Positions 27,447-36,444 of a DNA stretch of 64,000 nucleotides are shown in pieces. How positions within the stretch are numbered: position 1 is the first letter of the stretch; each line of letters starts with the position of its first letter. Below the pieces are notes generated by a model. It did no database searches. It was not told the origin of the DNA and worked only from the letters and a program-made list of their open reading frames with translations. The stretch is from Ga0077555 sp963761475 (lineage in GTDB: Bacteria > Pseudomonadota > Alphaproteobacteria > Rhizobiales > Hyphomicrobiaceae), in contig CAVXGT010000019.1 of the NCBI GenBank assembly GCA_963761475.1, positions 558,001-622,000 of the forward strand, in the 5' to 3' direction. Position numbers and translations under genes: made by a program.

Positions 27447-29288
27447 CTATCTCGCAGTGAGGCGGGCTGCGCGTGCCTCGTCATACCACCATGTGTCGAT
27501 AATTCCACGGGCATACTTGGGTTTGGTCGCGGGACGGCCGAACTTGTCCCAGTAGGCGATGGTGTGCGAGGCCTTGTACCAGTGCGGTACCCAATAGTAA
27601 CCGGCGCGGAGCACGCGATCGATGGCGCGGGTTGCTGTCACCAGCTCTTCGCGCGACTTGGCGATGATGACCTTCTCGATCAGGGCATCGATGACGGGGT
27701 CCTTGATGCCGGAGCTGTTGCGACTGCCTTCGGAATTGGCAGACTGGCTACCCCAGTAGTTGAAGAGTTCGACGCCGGGCGTGAGGCCCATGGTGAAGCG
27801 CGAGGAGATGACGTCGTAGTCCCAGCTCTTGACGCGGCGCTCATACTGGGCGGGGTCAACCGTGCGGATGGTGGCGCGGACGCCAATCAGGCCCAGGCTT
27901 TTGACATAGGGCGCGAGGATGCGCTCCATGGTCGGCCCGGTGTTGAGGAACTCGATCTCGAAGGGCTCGCCAGTGGCATTCTTGAGAACGGCGGGGCCGC
28001 GGCCGGAGGTGTCGAGCTTCCAGCCGGCGGCAACGAGCAGCTTCTGGGCTTCGCGCAGCAGCTTGCGATCGGTGCCGGAGCCGTCGCTGACGGGCGGCTT
28101 GACCGGCTCGCCGAAGACCTCGGGCGGCAGCTTGTCACGGAAGGGCTGGAGCAATTTCAGCTCGGCCGGTGAGGGCTTGCCTTCGGCCTTCATATCCGAG
28201 TTCTCGAAGTAGCTCTCGGTGCGGGTGTAGAGGTTGTAGAAGAAGTTCTTGTTGGTCCATTCGAAGTCGAAGACGAGCCCGAGTGCCTTCCTGACGCCAA
28301 CGTCCTTGAACTTGGCGCGGCGGGTGTTGAGAAAATAGCCCTGTGCGCCGGACGGGGTGGCGTCGGGTAACGTGAGCTTGATCAGGCGACCTTCCTTGAC
28401 GGCTGCAATGTCGTAGGCGGTGACCCAATCGCGCGACGTGAACTCCTCGCGCAGGTCGATGGTGCCGGACTTGATGCTTTCCAGCTCGGCGGTGCGGTCG
28501 CGGTAGTAGTCGTAGCGCAGCTCGTCGAAGTTATAGCGGCCGCGATTGACATTGAGGTCCTTGGCCCACCAGTCGTTGCGCCGCTTGTAGGTGACGTGCT
28601 GGCCCTGCTTGTAGCTGTCGATGGTGTAGGGGCCGGAGCCGACGGGGATCTTGAGCGTCGTCTCGTCGAAGGGTTGGGTGTCGTAGTAGTGCTTGGGCAG
28701 GATGGACAGTCCGCCGACCATCAGCGGCAGGTCGCGCACGAGCTCACCAGTGAAGGTGAACCGCAACGTCAACTTGTCGATGGCCTCGGCCTTGACGACG
28801 TCGCGCATGGTGATGCGGTAGCTCGGATGGCCCTTGGATTTCAGGATATCGAGGGTGAACACCACGTCCTCGGCGGTGACCGGCTTGCCGTCGGAAAAGC
28901 GGGCTTCGGGGCGAAGCTTGAATGTCGCGGTCTTCTTGTCGGCACTTACATCGATGCTCTCGGCCAGGAGGCCATAGGCGGAGGACGGTTCGTCGGCGGC
29001 ACCTTCCAGCAGCGTGTCGTAGAGCAGCGATAGGCCCTGGGCGGCGTCGCCCTTCAGGAGGAAGCCATTGAAGCTGTCGAAGGAGCGGATCGCAGCGGAG
29101 CCGACCATCGACAGGCGGCCTGCCTTGGGGGCATCCGGATTGACATAGTCGAAATGGGCGAAGCCCGGCTTGTACTTGAGATCACCGAAGATGGAGTGGC
29201 CATGGCGCGGCTCGGCCGATGCCACGGCGGGGGCAAGAACGAGCGCCAAGCTGGCTGCCAGGACTTTGCTCCAATTCATCATCGTCAC
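27447..29288 (-). CDS. yejA: Peptide-binding protein YejA-like, second copy
   Basis: 613 residues, family 5 extracellular solute-binding protein (E. coli YejA 604). Signal peptide MNWSKVLAASLALVLAPAVASA, then HSIFGDLKYKPGFAHFDYVNPDAPKAG, the conserved opening of this family, and LLPKHYYDT and LGLVFDFEWTNKNFFY further on. It delivers peptides to YejBE in the periplasm. It lies 97 bases before yejB and 28 bases after a homologous gene. Compared with that copy it has the same domain order but clearly different residues, so the two are diverged paralogs, not a recent duplication. Confidence 0.93.
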   Translation of the reverse strand: MTMMNWSKVLAASLALVLAPAVASAEPRHGHSIFGDLKYKPGFAHFDYVNPDAPKAGRLSMVGSAAIRSFDSFNGFLLKGDAAQGLSLLYDTLLEGAADEPSSAYGLLAESIDVSADKKTATFKLRPEARFSDGKPVTAEDVVFTLDILKSKGHPSYRITMRDVVKAEAIDKLTLRFTFTGELVRDLPLMVGGLSILPKHYYDTQPFDETTLKIPVGSGPYTIDSYKQGQHVTYKRRNDWWAKDLNVNRGRYNFDELRYDYYRDRTAELESIKSGTIDLREEFTSRDWVTAYDIAAVKEGRLIKLTLPDATPSGAQGYFLNTRRAKFKDVGVRKALGLVFDFEWTNKNFFYNLYTRTESYFENSDMKAEGKPSPAELKLLQPFRDKLPPEVFGEPVKPPVSDGSGTDRKLLREAQKLLVAAGWKLDTSGRGPAVLKNATGEPFEIEFLNTGPTMERILAPYVKSLGLIGVRATIRTVDPAQYERRVKSWDYDVISSRFTMGLTPGVELFNYWGSQSANSEGSRNSSGIKDPVIDALIEKVIIAKSREELVTATRAIDRVLRAGYYWVPHWYKASHTIAYWDKFGRPATKPKYARGIIDTWWYDEARAARLTAR

Positions 29289-29316
29289 GATCCTCTCTGA
29301 GGTAGTCTGTGTCAGC

Positions 29317-31194
29317 TCAACGCCGGTCCTTGAGCTTTTCGGCCGCCTGCCGGTCGTACCACCAGATGCGCACGAAGGCGTCCGACGGCACGGCGTGGCG
29401 GGGGCCCGGCCTTGGGGAACCGAATTTGTCCCAGTAGGCGATGCGATCGCTGGGGGAGTGGAACTGGGGCACCACGTAGTGCTCCCACAGAAGCACCCGG
29501 TCGAGGGCGCGGGTGCGGGCGACCAGCTCGGTCCTGTCCTTGGCGTAGATGAGTTTCTCGATCAGCTTATCGATCGCAGGGTTCTTGATGCCGATCAGGT
29601 TGCGCGAGCCCGGTTGGTCGGCTGCGGCAGATCCCCAGTATTCACGCTGCTCGTTGCCGGGGGAATGCGATTGGCCGAAGCTTGAAACGATGATGTCGTA
29701 GTCGAATGCGCGGAGGCGGCGGACATACTGGGCGCTATCGACGATGCGGACGTCGAGGGCGATGCCGAGCTTGGCCAATTCGGCCTTGTAGGCCAACACC
29801 AGGCGCTCGAAGCTCGGCTGCGCCAGTAACACTTCGGCCTCGAGCCGGACACCCTTGGCATTCGTGCGCACACCGTCCTTGATCTCCCAGCCCGCCTCCT
29901 GCAGCAGCTTGGCGGCGCGGCGCATGTGCTTGCGGAAATCGTCGGGTGCGTGGTTAGTCGGGTTCTTGTATTCGGCCTTGAAGAGCGCTGGCGGAAGGTG
30001 GTCGGCAACCGCCTTCAGAACCGCCAACTCCTCACCCTCCGGCAGGCCGCGGCAGGCCAGTTCCGAATTGCCGAAATAGCTGCTGGACCGGCGATACTGC
30101 TCGTAGAACATCGACTTGTTGGCCCACTCGAAATTGAAGGCCAGGTTGAAGGCTTCGCGGATGCGGCGATCGTGGAACTGGGGGCGCCGCAGGTTGAAGA
30201 CGAAGCCCTGCATCGACTGGATGTCGCCGTCGGGGAGCAGCTCACGTTTGACGAGGCCGCGCTTGACCGCGTCGAAGTCGTACTCGGTCGCCCAGCCCTT
30301 GGCGCTGTTCTCGGCCCAGAAATCGGTTTCGCCGGCCTTGAAGCCTTCGAAGGCCGGCAGGCGGTCGCGATAGTAGGTGTAGGTGATGCGGTCGAAATTG
30401 TACTGGCCCTTGGCGGCGGGAAGGTCCCGGGCCCACCAGTCTTCGACGCGGGAGTAGACCACGTTGCGGCCAGTCTCGAAGCGGGAGATGCGATAGGGGC
30501 CGGAGCCGAGTGGCACCTCGAGGGAGGTTTTGGAGAGGTCGCGGGGCTCGCCAGTCTCGCTTTTGGCGGTCCAGTAGTGCTTGGGGAGGACGGGCAGGGC
30601 TGCGATGATCAAAGGCAATTCGCGGTTGCCGGGGCCGTCGAAAACAAAGCGGACCTCGTGCTTGCCCGTGATTTCGGCTCTGACGACGTTCTTGAAATAG
30701 AGGGCGTAGCGAGGATTGGCCTTCTTGATGGCCTCAAGGGAGAAGACGACGTCGGCCGGCGTGATCGGGTGGCCGTCGTGGAAGCGAGCCTCGGGACGCA
30801 GCCCAAAGGTGGCAGAGGCGAAGTCGGCGGGATGGGAGACCCATTCGGCAACGAGGCCGTATTCGGCCGATGGCTCGTCGAGGCTTGAAACCATCAAGGG
30901 CGCGTAGAGGAGGGAGAGGCCGGCTGCCTGCACGCCCTTCAGGGCAAAGCGGCTGAAGCTGTCGAATGTGCCGATAGCCCTGAGCTTGATGTCGCCGCCC
31001 TTGGGGGCATCGGGGTTGACCCAGGTGAAGTGCTTGAAATCGTTGGGCACCCTGGGCTCGCCAATGAGCGAGAGGGCATGGCGGCGGATGTCGCCATTGT
31101 CGCTCGCGGCAGCGGGGACAGCCAGCATCAGGCAGGCAGCCAGGGGTGCCCAAGGCGCCAGGGCTTGAAGGAGGATGCGGGAAAATCTTTTCAT
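29317..31194 (-). CDS. yejA: Peptide-binding protein YejA-like, first copy
   Basis: 625 residues, first gene of the yej operon. Signal peptide about residues 1-30 (FSRILLQALAPWAPLAACLMLAVPAAAS), then HALSLIGEPRVPNDFKHFTWVNPDAPKGG and LPVLPKHYWTAK, matching family 5 solute-binding proteins of YejA type. Predicted to bind peptides in the periplasm for the shared YejBEF channel. The ribosome site region before the ATG is weak. The operon promoter must lie in 31195-31370; a possible TTGGCA-N17-CATGCT pair there is weak. Confidence 0.93.
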   Translation of the reverse strand: MKRFSRILLQALAPWAPLAACLMLAVPAAASDNGDIRRHALSLIGEPRVPNDFKHFTWVNPDAPKGGDIKLRAIGTFDSFSRFALKGVQAAGLSLLYAPLMVSSLDEPSAEYGLVAEWVSHPADFASATFGLRPEARFHDGHPITPADVVFSLEAIKKANPRYALYFKNVVRAEITGKHEVRFVFDGPGNRELPLIIAALPVLPKHYWTAKSETGEPRDLSKTSLEVPLGSGPYRISRFETGRNVVYSRVEDWWARDLPAAKGQYNFDRITYTYYRDRLPAFEGFKAGETDFWAENSAKGWATEYDFDAVKRGLVKRELLPDGDIQSMQGFVFNLRRPQFHDRRIREAFNLAFNFEWANKSMFYEQYRRSSSYFGNSELACRGLPEGEELAVLKAVADHLPPALFKAEYKNPTNHAPDDFRKHMRRAAKLLQEAGWEIKDGVRTNAKGVRLEAEVLLAQPSFERLVLAYKAELAKLGIALDVRIVDSAQYVRRLRAFDYDIIVSSFGQSHSPGNEQREYWGSAAADQPGSRNLIGIKNPAIDKLIEKLIYAKDRTELVARTRALDRVLLWEHYVVPQFHSPSDRIAYWDKFGSPRPGPRHAVPSDAFVRIWWYDRQAAEKLKDRR

Positions 31195-31373
31195 TCGACT
31201 TTCTGTGACGGACTGCGAAGGAGAGTTCCCTTGATTGTCGACATCTGGTTGACCCAGCGTTTGTCTGTCGATCGGCGGCTTATCGTGAGCATGGGAATGT
31301 GGCGCGCTGCTGCCAAGTTAATTCTTATCCACGCCTCTGGTGGCGAGCGGGTGGCACCGCGAGTGCCGGCACC

Positions 31374-31411
31374 AAAACAGCGAAGGCCGGGGCGATCCGC
31401 TCCGGCCTTCG
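31374..31411 (-). terminator. Intrinsic terminator of cycM
   Basis: Perfect 10-base-pair stem CGAAGGCCGG (31381-31390) with CCGGCCTTCG (31402-31411) and an 11-base loop. On the minus strand it is followed by CTGTTTTGG, 50 bases after the cytochrome stop codon. Confidence 0.82.
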
Positions 31412-31462
31412 AAAATCGTGTGGTTGCCGAGCGCGCACCGACCGGCGGCTGCGGATTTGCGA

Positions 31463-32071
31463 TTATTTCGATTTTTCAGCAGGTTTGGCTGCAGCCGGCA
31501 CGGCAGGCAGCGAGGCGGGGCTGTCGGCCAGGGTGCGGAGGTAGGCCAACATGTCTGCCAATTCGTTGTCGTCCTTGATGCCTGCATAGGACATGCGGTT
31601 GCCAGGCACGGTGCCCTTCGGATCATGCAGGTAGTTGGCCAGGAACTCCCAAGTCCACTTGCCGCCCTTTTCGGTCAGCGCGGGGGAGTAATTGGTGAAG
31701 CCAGCGGCCTTGCCGACGTCGCGACCGATAATGCCATAGAGGTTCGGCCCCTGCTTCACGCCGCCGCCCTTTTCCGATGTGTGGCACTGGGCGCAGGCCT
31801 TGAAGGTGTCCTTGCCGGCATCGGCGTTGGCCTTGGCAAGAAGGCCTGCGATCTTGGCGAAGTTGAAGCTTTCGGCAGCCGGAGCCCCGGCGGTGCCGGT
31901 TCCGCCTTTGGGCATCGGCAGGGTGTAGCCGGCGGTCACCTTCGAGGCGTCCGCGTGGCTAGGACCGTGCCCGCCGCCACCCAAGATGCTCGAAAGCTGT
32001 GGCAGGCCGAACATGAAGAGCAATGCCGACAAAGCACCACCAGCGATCTTGTTAAACTCGAAGCTGTCCAT
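31463..32071 (-). CDS. cycM: Membrane-anchored cytochrome c (CycM type)
   Basis: 202 residues from the ATG at 32071 (MDSFEFNKIAG, the family start). A single uncleaved N-terminal anchor (GGALSALLFMFGLPQL) holds a periplasmic class I cytochrome c domain. Heme attachment is CAQCH, and the axial methionine is in GTVPGNRMSYAGI. A Gly/Ala/Pro linker joins the two, and the C-terminus is Ala/Pro/Lys-rich. CycM-type proteins pass electrons from the bc1 complex to aa3 oxidase in rhizobia. It is divergent from kdsB, a common alphaproteobacterial arrangement. Confidence 0.94.
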   Translation of the reverse strand: MDSFEFNKIAGGALSALLFMFGLPQLSSILGGGGHGPSHADASKVTAGYTLPMPKGGTGTAGAPAAESFNFAKIAGLLAKANADAGKDTFKACAQCHTSEKGGGVKQGPNLYGIIGRDVGKAAGFTNYSPALTEKGGKWTWEFLANYLHDPKGTVPGNRMSYAGIKDDNELADMLAYLRTLADSPASLPAVPAAAKPAEKSK

Positions 32072-32304
32072 GCGCCCCAGATCCCGCGTCTCGTCTGCTG
32101 CCAATGTGCCTCAAAATCGGCCGGGCCCGGGGTCGTCTCCGGGGGCCGCGCGCGAGGACATCGCAGATGCACCATGTCGCCCGCGCATCCAACGGATCAC
32201 TGGATGGTGCGAGGCGAAGCGGGCGCAACTATAGGGGCTCCAGGTCGCCTTGCAACCAGCGAGCGTTATGTTCTAGGACAAGGCCCCGAGACCAATTGTC
32301 ACTC

Positions 32305-33063
32305 ATGCCTGGATCAGCGGCCATGCGCCAGCCACCCTGCCTCGTCGTCATCCCCGCCCGCATGCAGGCCTCGCGCCTGCCGGGCAAGCCGCTCGCCGAT
32401 ATCGCGGGCAAGGCGATGATCGTGCATGTGTGGGACCGAGCGATGGCGGCGAACGTCGGGCGCGTGGTGGTGGCAACCGACACGGAGGCCATCGCGGAGG
32501 TTGTGCGGGCGGCCGGCGGCGAAGCCGTGATGACACGGGCCGACCATACCTCAGGCTCGGACCGTGTGTACGAGGCGGTGCAGCGGGCGGATCCCGAGGG
32601 TCGGATCGAGGTGATCGTTAATCTACAAGGGGATCTGCCGACGCTGGAGCCGCGGCTCGTGGGGGCCTGCCTGGCGCCGCTCGAGGTTTCTCACGTCCAG
32701 ATCGCGACGCTTGCCGCGGAGATTCAGGACGCGGAGGAGCGGGGCAACCCGAATGTGGTCAAGGTGGTGGGGACGCCGGTGGCGCCGGATATCCTGCGCG
32801 CGCTCTACTTCACCCGCGCCACGGCGCCGTCGGGCGAGGGGCCTCTCTATCACCACATCGGCATCTACGCCTACCGGCGGCATGCACTGGAACGGTTCGT
32901 GCGTCTCAAGCCCTCGCCCCTCGAGGTGCGCGAGCGTCTCGAGCAGTTGCGCGCGCTCGAGGACAACATGCGCATCGACGTCAGGCTGGTTGATACGGTA
33001 CCCCTCGGCGTCGATACGCCAGCCGATCTCGAGCGCGCGCGCCGCGAGATTGGCGGCACCTGA
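32305..33063 (+). CDS. kdsB: 3-deoxy-manno-octulosonate cytidylyltransferase
   Basis: 252 residues (E. coli 248). It activates Kdo with CTP for lipopolysaccharide inner-core synthesis. Motifs: VVIPARMQASRLPGKPLADIAGKAMI (nucleotide site), ATDTEAI, RADHTSGSDRVYEAV, VNLQGDLPT (metal and substrate) and GIYAYRRHALERFV. ATG 32305 was chosen; ATG 32323 is six codons on and equally possible, since neither has a strong ribosome site. pheA follows 40 bases downstream, so they probably form one transcript. Confidence 0.96.
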   Translation: MPGSAAMRQPPCLVVIPARMQASRLPGKPLADIAGKAMIVHVWDRAMAANVGRVVVATDTEAIAEVVRAAGGEAVMTRADHTSGSDRVYEAVQRADPEGRIEVIVNLQGDLPTLEPRLVGACLAPLEVSHVQIATLAAEIQDAEERGNPNVVKVVGTPVAPDILRALYFTRATAPSGEGPLYHHIGIYAYRRHALERFVRLKPSPLEVRERLEQLRALEDNMRIDVRLVDTVPLGVDTPADLERARREIGGT

Positions 33064-33103
33064 CAAACGAGCCCGGTGCTCAAAACCAAGGAATGAGGAT
33101 CAA

Positions 33104-34030
33104 ATGGGTAGGCCCAAGGCCCAGACGGGCGCCGGCGCTAAGCAAGGTGGCCCGAAGCTCAAAATCTCCTATCAAGGGGAGCCGGGGGCCAACTCGCACA
33201 CCTCGTGCAGCCAGGCGTTTCCAGATCTCGAGCCGATTGCGTGCCCGACCTTCGAGGATGCGATCGGGGCGGTGCAGTCGGGCGAGGCCACCTATGCGAT
33301 GATTCCGATCGAGAACTCGCTGGCCGGGCGGGTGGCCGACATTCACCACCTGCTGCCGAACTCGGGTCTCTATATCGTCGGCGAGCATTTCCTGCCGATC
33401 CGCCACCAGTTGATGGGGGTGAAGGGCGCCAAGGTCAGCGACATCACCGATCTCTACAGTCACGTGCATGCACTCGGTCAATCACGCAAACTGATCCGTA
33501 AGTATGGGCTCAAGCCGCATGTCGCAGGCGATACGGCGGGGGCAGCGCGGCAGGTGGCGGAGTGGGGCGACAAGAGCAAGGCTGCGCTGGCGCCGAAGCT
33601 TGCGGCGGAGATCTATGGGCTCGATATCCTGCTCAGCGACGTCGACGACGAGCAGCACAATACGACGCGCTTCGTCGTCCTGTCGGCGACGCCTGATGAT
33701 GCCGAGCCAAGCGACGGGCCTGTCATCACGACTTTCATCTTCAACGTCAGGAACGTGCCGGCGGCGCTCTACAAGGCGATGGGCGGGTTTGCCACCAACG
33801 GCATCAATATGACCAAGCTCGAAAGCTACCAGGTCAACGGCGAGTTCGTGGCGACCATGTTCTATGCCGACATCGAGGGGCATCCCGCCGACCGACTGGT
33901 ACGGCTGGCGCTGGAAGAATTGTCGTTCTTCTCGACGGAAAAGCGGATCCTCGGGACCTATCCTGCAAGCCCCTATCGGGCGGAGATCCGCCGGCGGGCT
34001 GAACAGGCGACAGGTGGCGGAGGGCGCTAG
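33104..34030 (+). CDS. pheA: Prephenate dehydratase (monofunctional, with ACT domain)
   Basis: 308 residues. It converts prephenate to phenylpyruvate in phenylalanine synthesis. The catalytic domain has SYQGEPGANSHTS, MIPIENSLAGRVADIHHLL and the essential NTTRFVVL motif; the C-terminal ACT domain (NVPAALYKAMGGFATNGINMTKLES) is the phenylalanine feedback site. There is no chorismate mutase domain, as usual in Alphaproteobacteria. The GAGG ribosome site fixes the start at 33104. A 17-residue Gly/Lys-rich extension precedes the catalytic domain. Confidence 0.96.
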   Translation: MGRPKAQTGAGAKQGGPKLKISYQGEPGANSHTSCSQAFPDLEPIACPTFEDAIGAVQSGEATYAMIPIENSLAGRVADIHHLLPNSGLYIVGEHFLPIRHQLMGVKGAKVSDITDLYSHVHALGQSRKLIRKYGLKPHVAGDTAGAARQVAEWGDKSKAALAPKLAAEIYGLDILLSDVDDEQHNTTRFVVLSATPDDAEPSDGPVITTFIFNVRNVPAALYKAMGGFATNGINMTKLESYQVNGEFVATMFYADIEGHPADRLVRLALEELSFFSTEKRILGTYPASPYRAEIRRRAEQATGGGGR

Positions 34031-34120
34031 AGGGCGCCAGAGGGCGATCGCGGCAGCTTGGGCGCCAAGCGGCGAGCAAAGCCTTGTGCTGCTCTTGTCC
34101 CCGCGATGGGGGATTGGGCT

Positions 34121-35230
34121 TCAGCGCAGCTCTTGCTTCGAGATCATGTGCAGGGCCGGCTCCGATGTCAGGCAGGCCGGCTGCTGGAGCGGTAGCTCAC
34201 CCGGGGCGGTTTGATCCTTGGCAATCGACAACAGGCTCGGCGTGTCGGCGACGTCTGAGAAGGCGCTATCCAGGCCGGCTTGCGGCATGGTGTAGGTGGC
34301 GGACGTGGCCAGCGCATTGGCGTGGCACCAGCGGTGCTCCAACGACCAGTAGGTCGCGAGGTCGGTGGCAGCGCGCATTGGCATCGGCGGCAGATCGAGG
34401 GACCGGTCAGCTTCTGCCGGCTCGGCCGGCGGGGATGGCTCGGCAGGTGGTCTCGTTGCGGCAGCCGGCGGCCGAACCAAGGCCAGAGGCGACAGGCTTG
34501 CGACCGCGTAGGTGAGGGTGGCGGGGCGGCCGACCGGGCTCGGGCCCGGAGCGGCTGCGAGCACCACCTGACGCATTGGTTCAACCAGGCTGGGTTCGGC
34601 CTGGAGTGGTGCGGCCGGCGCCGCAGGTGTCCGGTGAGGGGGCGGTGGCAGATCGGCTTCTGCGCGGGGTTCGGGCGTCGGCGTAGTTCGCCACGCGGTG
34701 GCCTGCTGAGGCTCGCGCGGTGCTGGCACTGCAAGGGGGGCTGTTTCGGGGGGTGGTGCGGTCACGGAAGGTGACGGCGCGGGCTGGGACACGGGAAGCG
34801 GAGCGCCGAGGCCGGATGCGCTTGCACCTGCGAGAACGGGGGGGCCTGCCTCGATGGTGGCGGTGCCGGTGCGACCGGCGTCCGTGCGCCAATGAATTGT
34901 ATCGCCATCCGGGCGGATCTGCATGCAGATTTCTTCAGATGCCAGCCATTTGAACCACTTCTGGCACAGGCGCCCGTTGTGGACGCGCCAGCGGCCGCGA
35001 TCCTTGGATGAGCCGAGGTAGGCGGCGAGTGCGGTCCCTACCGTGCCAACCATGATGCCGTTGGCACCGTAGTTGACGGTGAGCGGCAGGCCGATCGGTG
35101 TGCTGATGTTGACGGTCTTGCCGGAGATGGCGGTCTTCAAGGCGGGGTCATCCAGGGCGCCACTGCGGGCTTCTGCGGCGGTGGTGAGACCACCTGCCAA
35201 ACAGCCAGCTATAACCAGTGTACGCCGCAT
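34121..35230 (-). CDS. Proline-rich exported protein with a small DUF995-like domain
   Basis: 369 residues from the ATG at 35230. Signal peptide MRRTLVIAGCLAGGLTTAAEA; then a compact domain of about 110 residues (ISGKTVNISTPIGLPLTVNYG ... GRWRVHNGRLCQKWFKWLASEEICMQI) that resembles periplasmic DUF995-type domains with their GRW...LCQKW signature. A long Pro/Ala/Glu-rich region (about 130-310) leads to a short C-terminal segment with TYWSLEHRWCHANAL. Role unknown; the layout suggests an envelope-spanning or matrix-associated protein. It converges with pheA. Confidence 0.75.
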   Translation of the reverse strand: MRRTLVIAGCLAGGLTTAAEARSGALDDPALKTAISGKTVNISTPIGLPLTVNYGANGIMVGTVGTALAAYLGSSKDRGRWRVHNGRLCQKWFKWLASEEICMQIRPDGDTIHWRTDAGRTGTATIEAGPPVLAGASASGLGAPLPVSQPAPSPSVTAPPPETAPLAVPAPREPQQATAWRTTPTPEPRAEADLPPPPHRTPAAPAAPLQAEPSLVEPMRQVVLAAAPGPSPVGRPATLTYAVASLSPLALVRPPAAATRPPAEPSPPAEPAEADRSLDLPPMPMRAATDLATYWSLEHRWCHANALATSATYTMPQAGLDSAFSDVADTPSLLSIAKDQTAPGELPLQQPACLTSEPALHMISKQELR

Positions 35231-35475
35231 ACTGAGACGCTCCGCCCCTTGAAACTGCCGTAACCTCGATCCCGGCAATTCGTGGATAGGTGTGCGGCAC
35301 GGCGGCAATGCGACCCGATTGAGGCTTCGCGAAGGCAATGACGCACACTCCCATTTACCATGGGCCGGTAGCGTTTATTTTCCATTAATAGGGTTGCCAA
35401 GCGGCAACAAAAATCAATCAAAAGGGGTTGGGTAAGAAATATCCACCTGTGATTGAAGTCGACTAGTGCGCCCGC

Positions 35476-36249
35476 TCAGTAGATCGTGACGCCGCTGTCG
35501 ACGGAATAGACCTGACCGGTGGTGATGGCGGCTTCGTCCGAGGCCAGATAGACGGCCATGTTGGCGATGTGGATCGGCTGGCCGAGGCCGAAGAGGTGGC
35601 TTTCGCCGAGCTTGGCTACGCCGGGATTGCCGGCCATCAGCTTTTTCACGCGATCGGAGAGGGTGACGGAGGGCGCGATGGCGTTGACGCGGATCTTCTG
35701 GGCAGCGTGATCGAGCGCCATGGCCCGGGTCAGGGCGGCGACTCCGCCTTTGGCGGCGGTGTAGCAGGCGCGACCCGGTACGGCCATCAGGGCGAGGTTG
35801 GAGGCCATGTTGATCACGGCCCCACCGCCGGCCTTGGCGATCTCGGGGATGGCGACCTTGGAGCACAGGAAGGTGCCGTAGACGTCGAGCTTCATGACGC
35901 GCCAGAACTCGTCCTCGGGCGCCTCCGTGACGGTGCCATCCTCGGGCGTCGATCCGCCGGCGTTGTTGTGCAGCACGTTGAGCAGACCGAAGCGGCTGAC
36001 GGTTTCGGCGATGGCGGCTTTGACACTCGCGGAATCGGTGATGTCGCAATGGATGAAGTGGGCGTCACCACCGGCATTGCCGGCCTTGGCGCGTGCCGAG
36101 GCGGCGGCTGCCTCGCCAAGGTCGCGATTGATCTCGGCGACCACGACCTTGGCGCCTTCCTCGACGAAGCGTTCGGCTGTGGCGCGGCCTATGCCACCGC
36201 CGGCGCCGGTGATGAACGCTACTTTTCCTGTGAGGCGTGGGCCGGGCAT
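35476..36249 (-). CDS. Short-chain dehydrogenase/reductase (SDR)
   Basis: 257 residues from ATG 36249 with GGAG ribosome site. Classical SDR marks: TGAGGGIGR for NAD(P), NNAG at the fold centre, and YTAAK (catalytic Tyr-x-x-x-Lys) preceded by the NMASNLALM serine segment. The C-terminus VYSVDSGVTIY is normal. An acidic residue after the second strand (VVVAEINRD) favours NAD over NADP. Substrate unknown. It is divergent from the flavoprotein gene at 36445, 195 bases away. Confidence 0.92.
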   Translation of the reverse strand: MPGPRLTGKVAFITGAGGGIGRATAERFVEEGAKVVVAEINRDLGEAAAASARAKAGNAGGDAHFIHCDITDSASVKAAIAETVSRFGLLNVLHNNAGGSTPEDGTVTEAPEDEFWRVMKLDVYGTFLCSKVAIPEIAKAGGGAVINMASNLALMAVPGRACYTAAKGGVAALTRAMALDHAAQKIRVNAIAPSVTLSDRVKKLMAGNPGVAKLGESHLFGLGQPIHIANMAVYLASDEAAITTGQVYSVDSGVTIY

Positions 36250-36444
36250 GGGGATCTCCGTCGGGTGGCTTGCGAGGCTGCAAAGGGCATGATTGCGCAG
36301 CAGCGCGGTCAGATCAATTTGGAAGCTGCGGGCGGCATCGCCAATTGGTCCGTTTTTTGGACATGCCGTCACGGGGATGACGGGCGAGTGCGGTCATGCA
36401 AGAGTTCGCGTGAACGTTTCCATGACCTGCACCGAGGCAAGACC

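Noticed and set aside
35569..36444. An in-frame 292-codon extension upstream of the flavoprotein start.
   Set aside because: It is antisense to the SDR gene and its promoter. The ATG at 36445 has a GAGG site and begins the domain.
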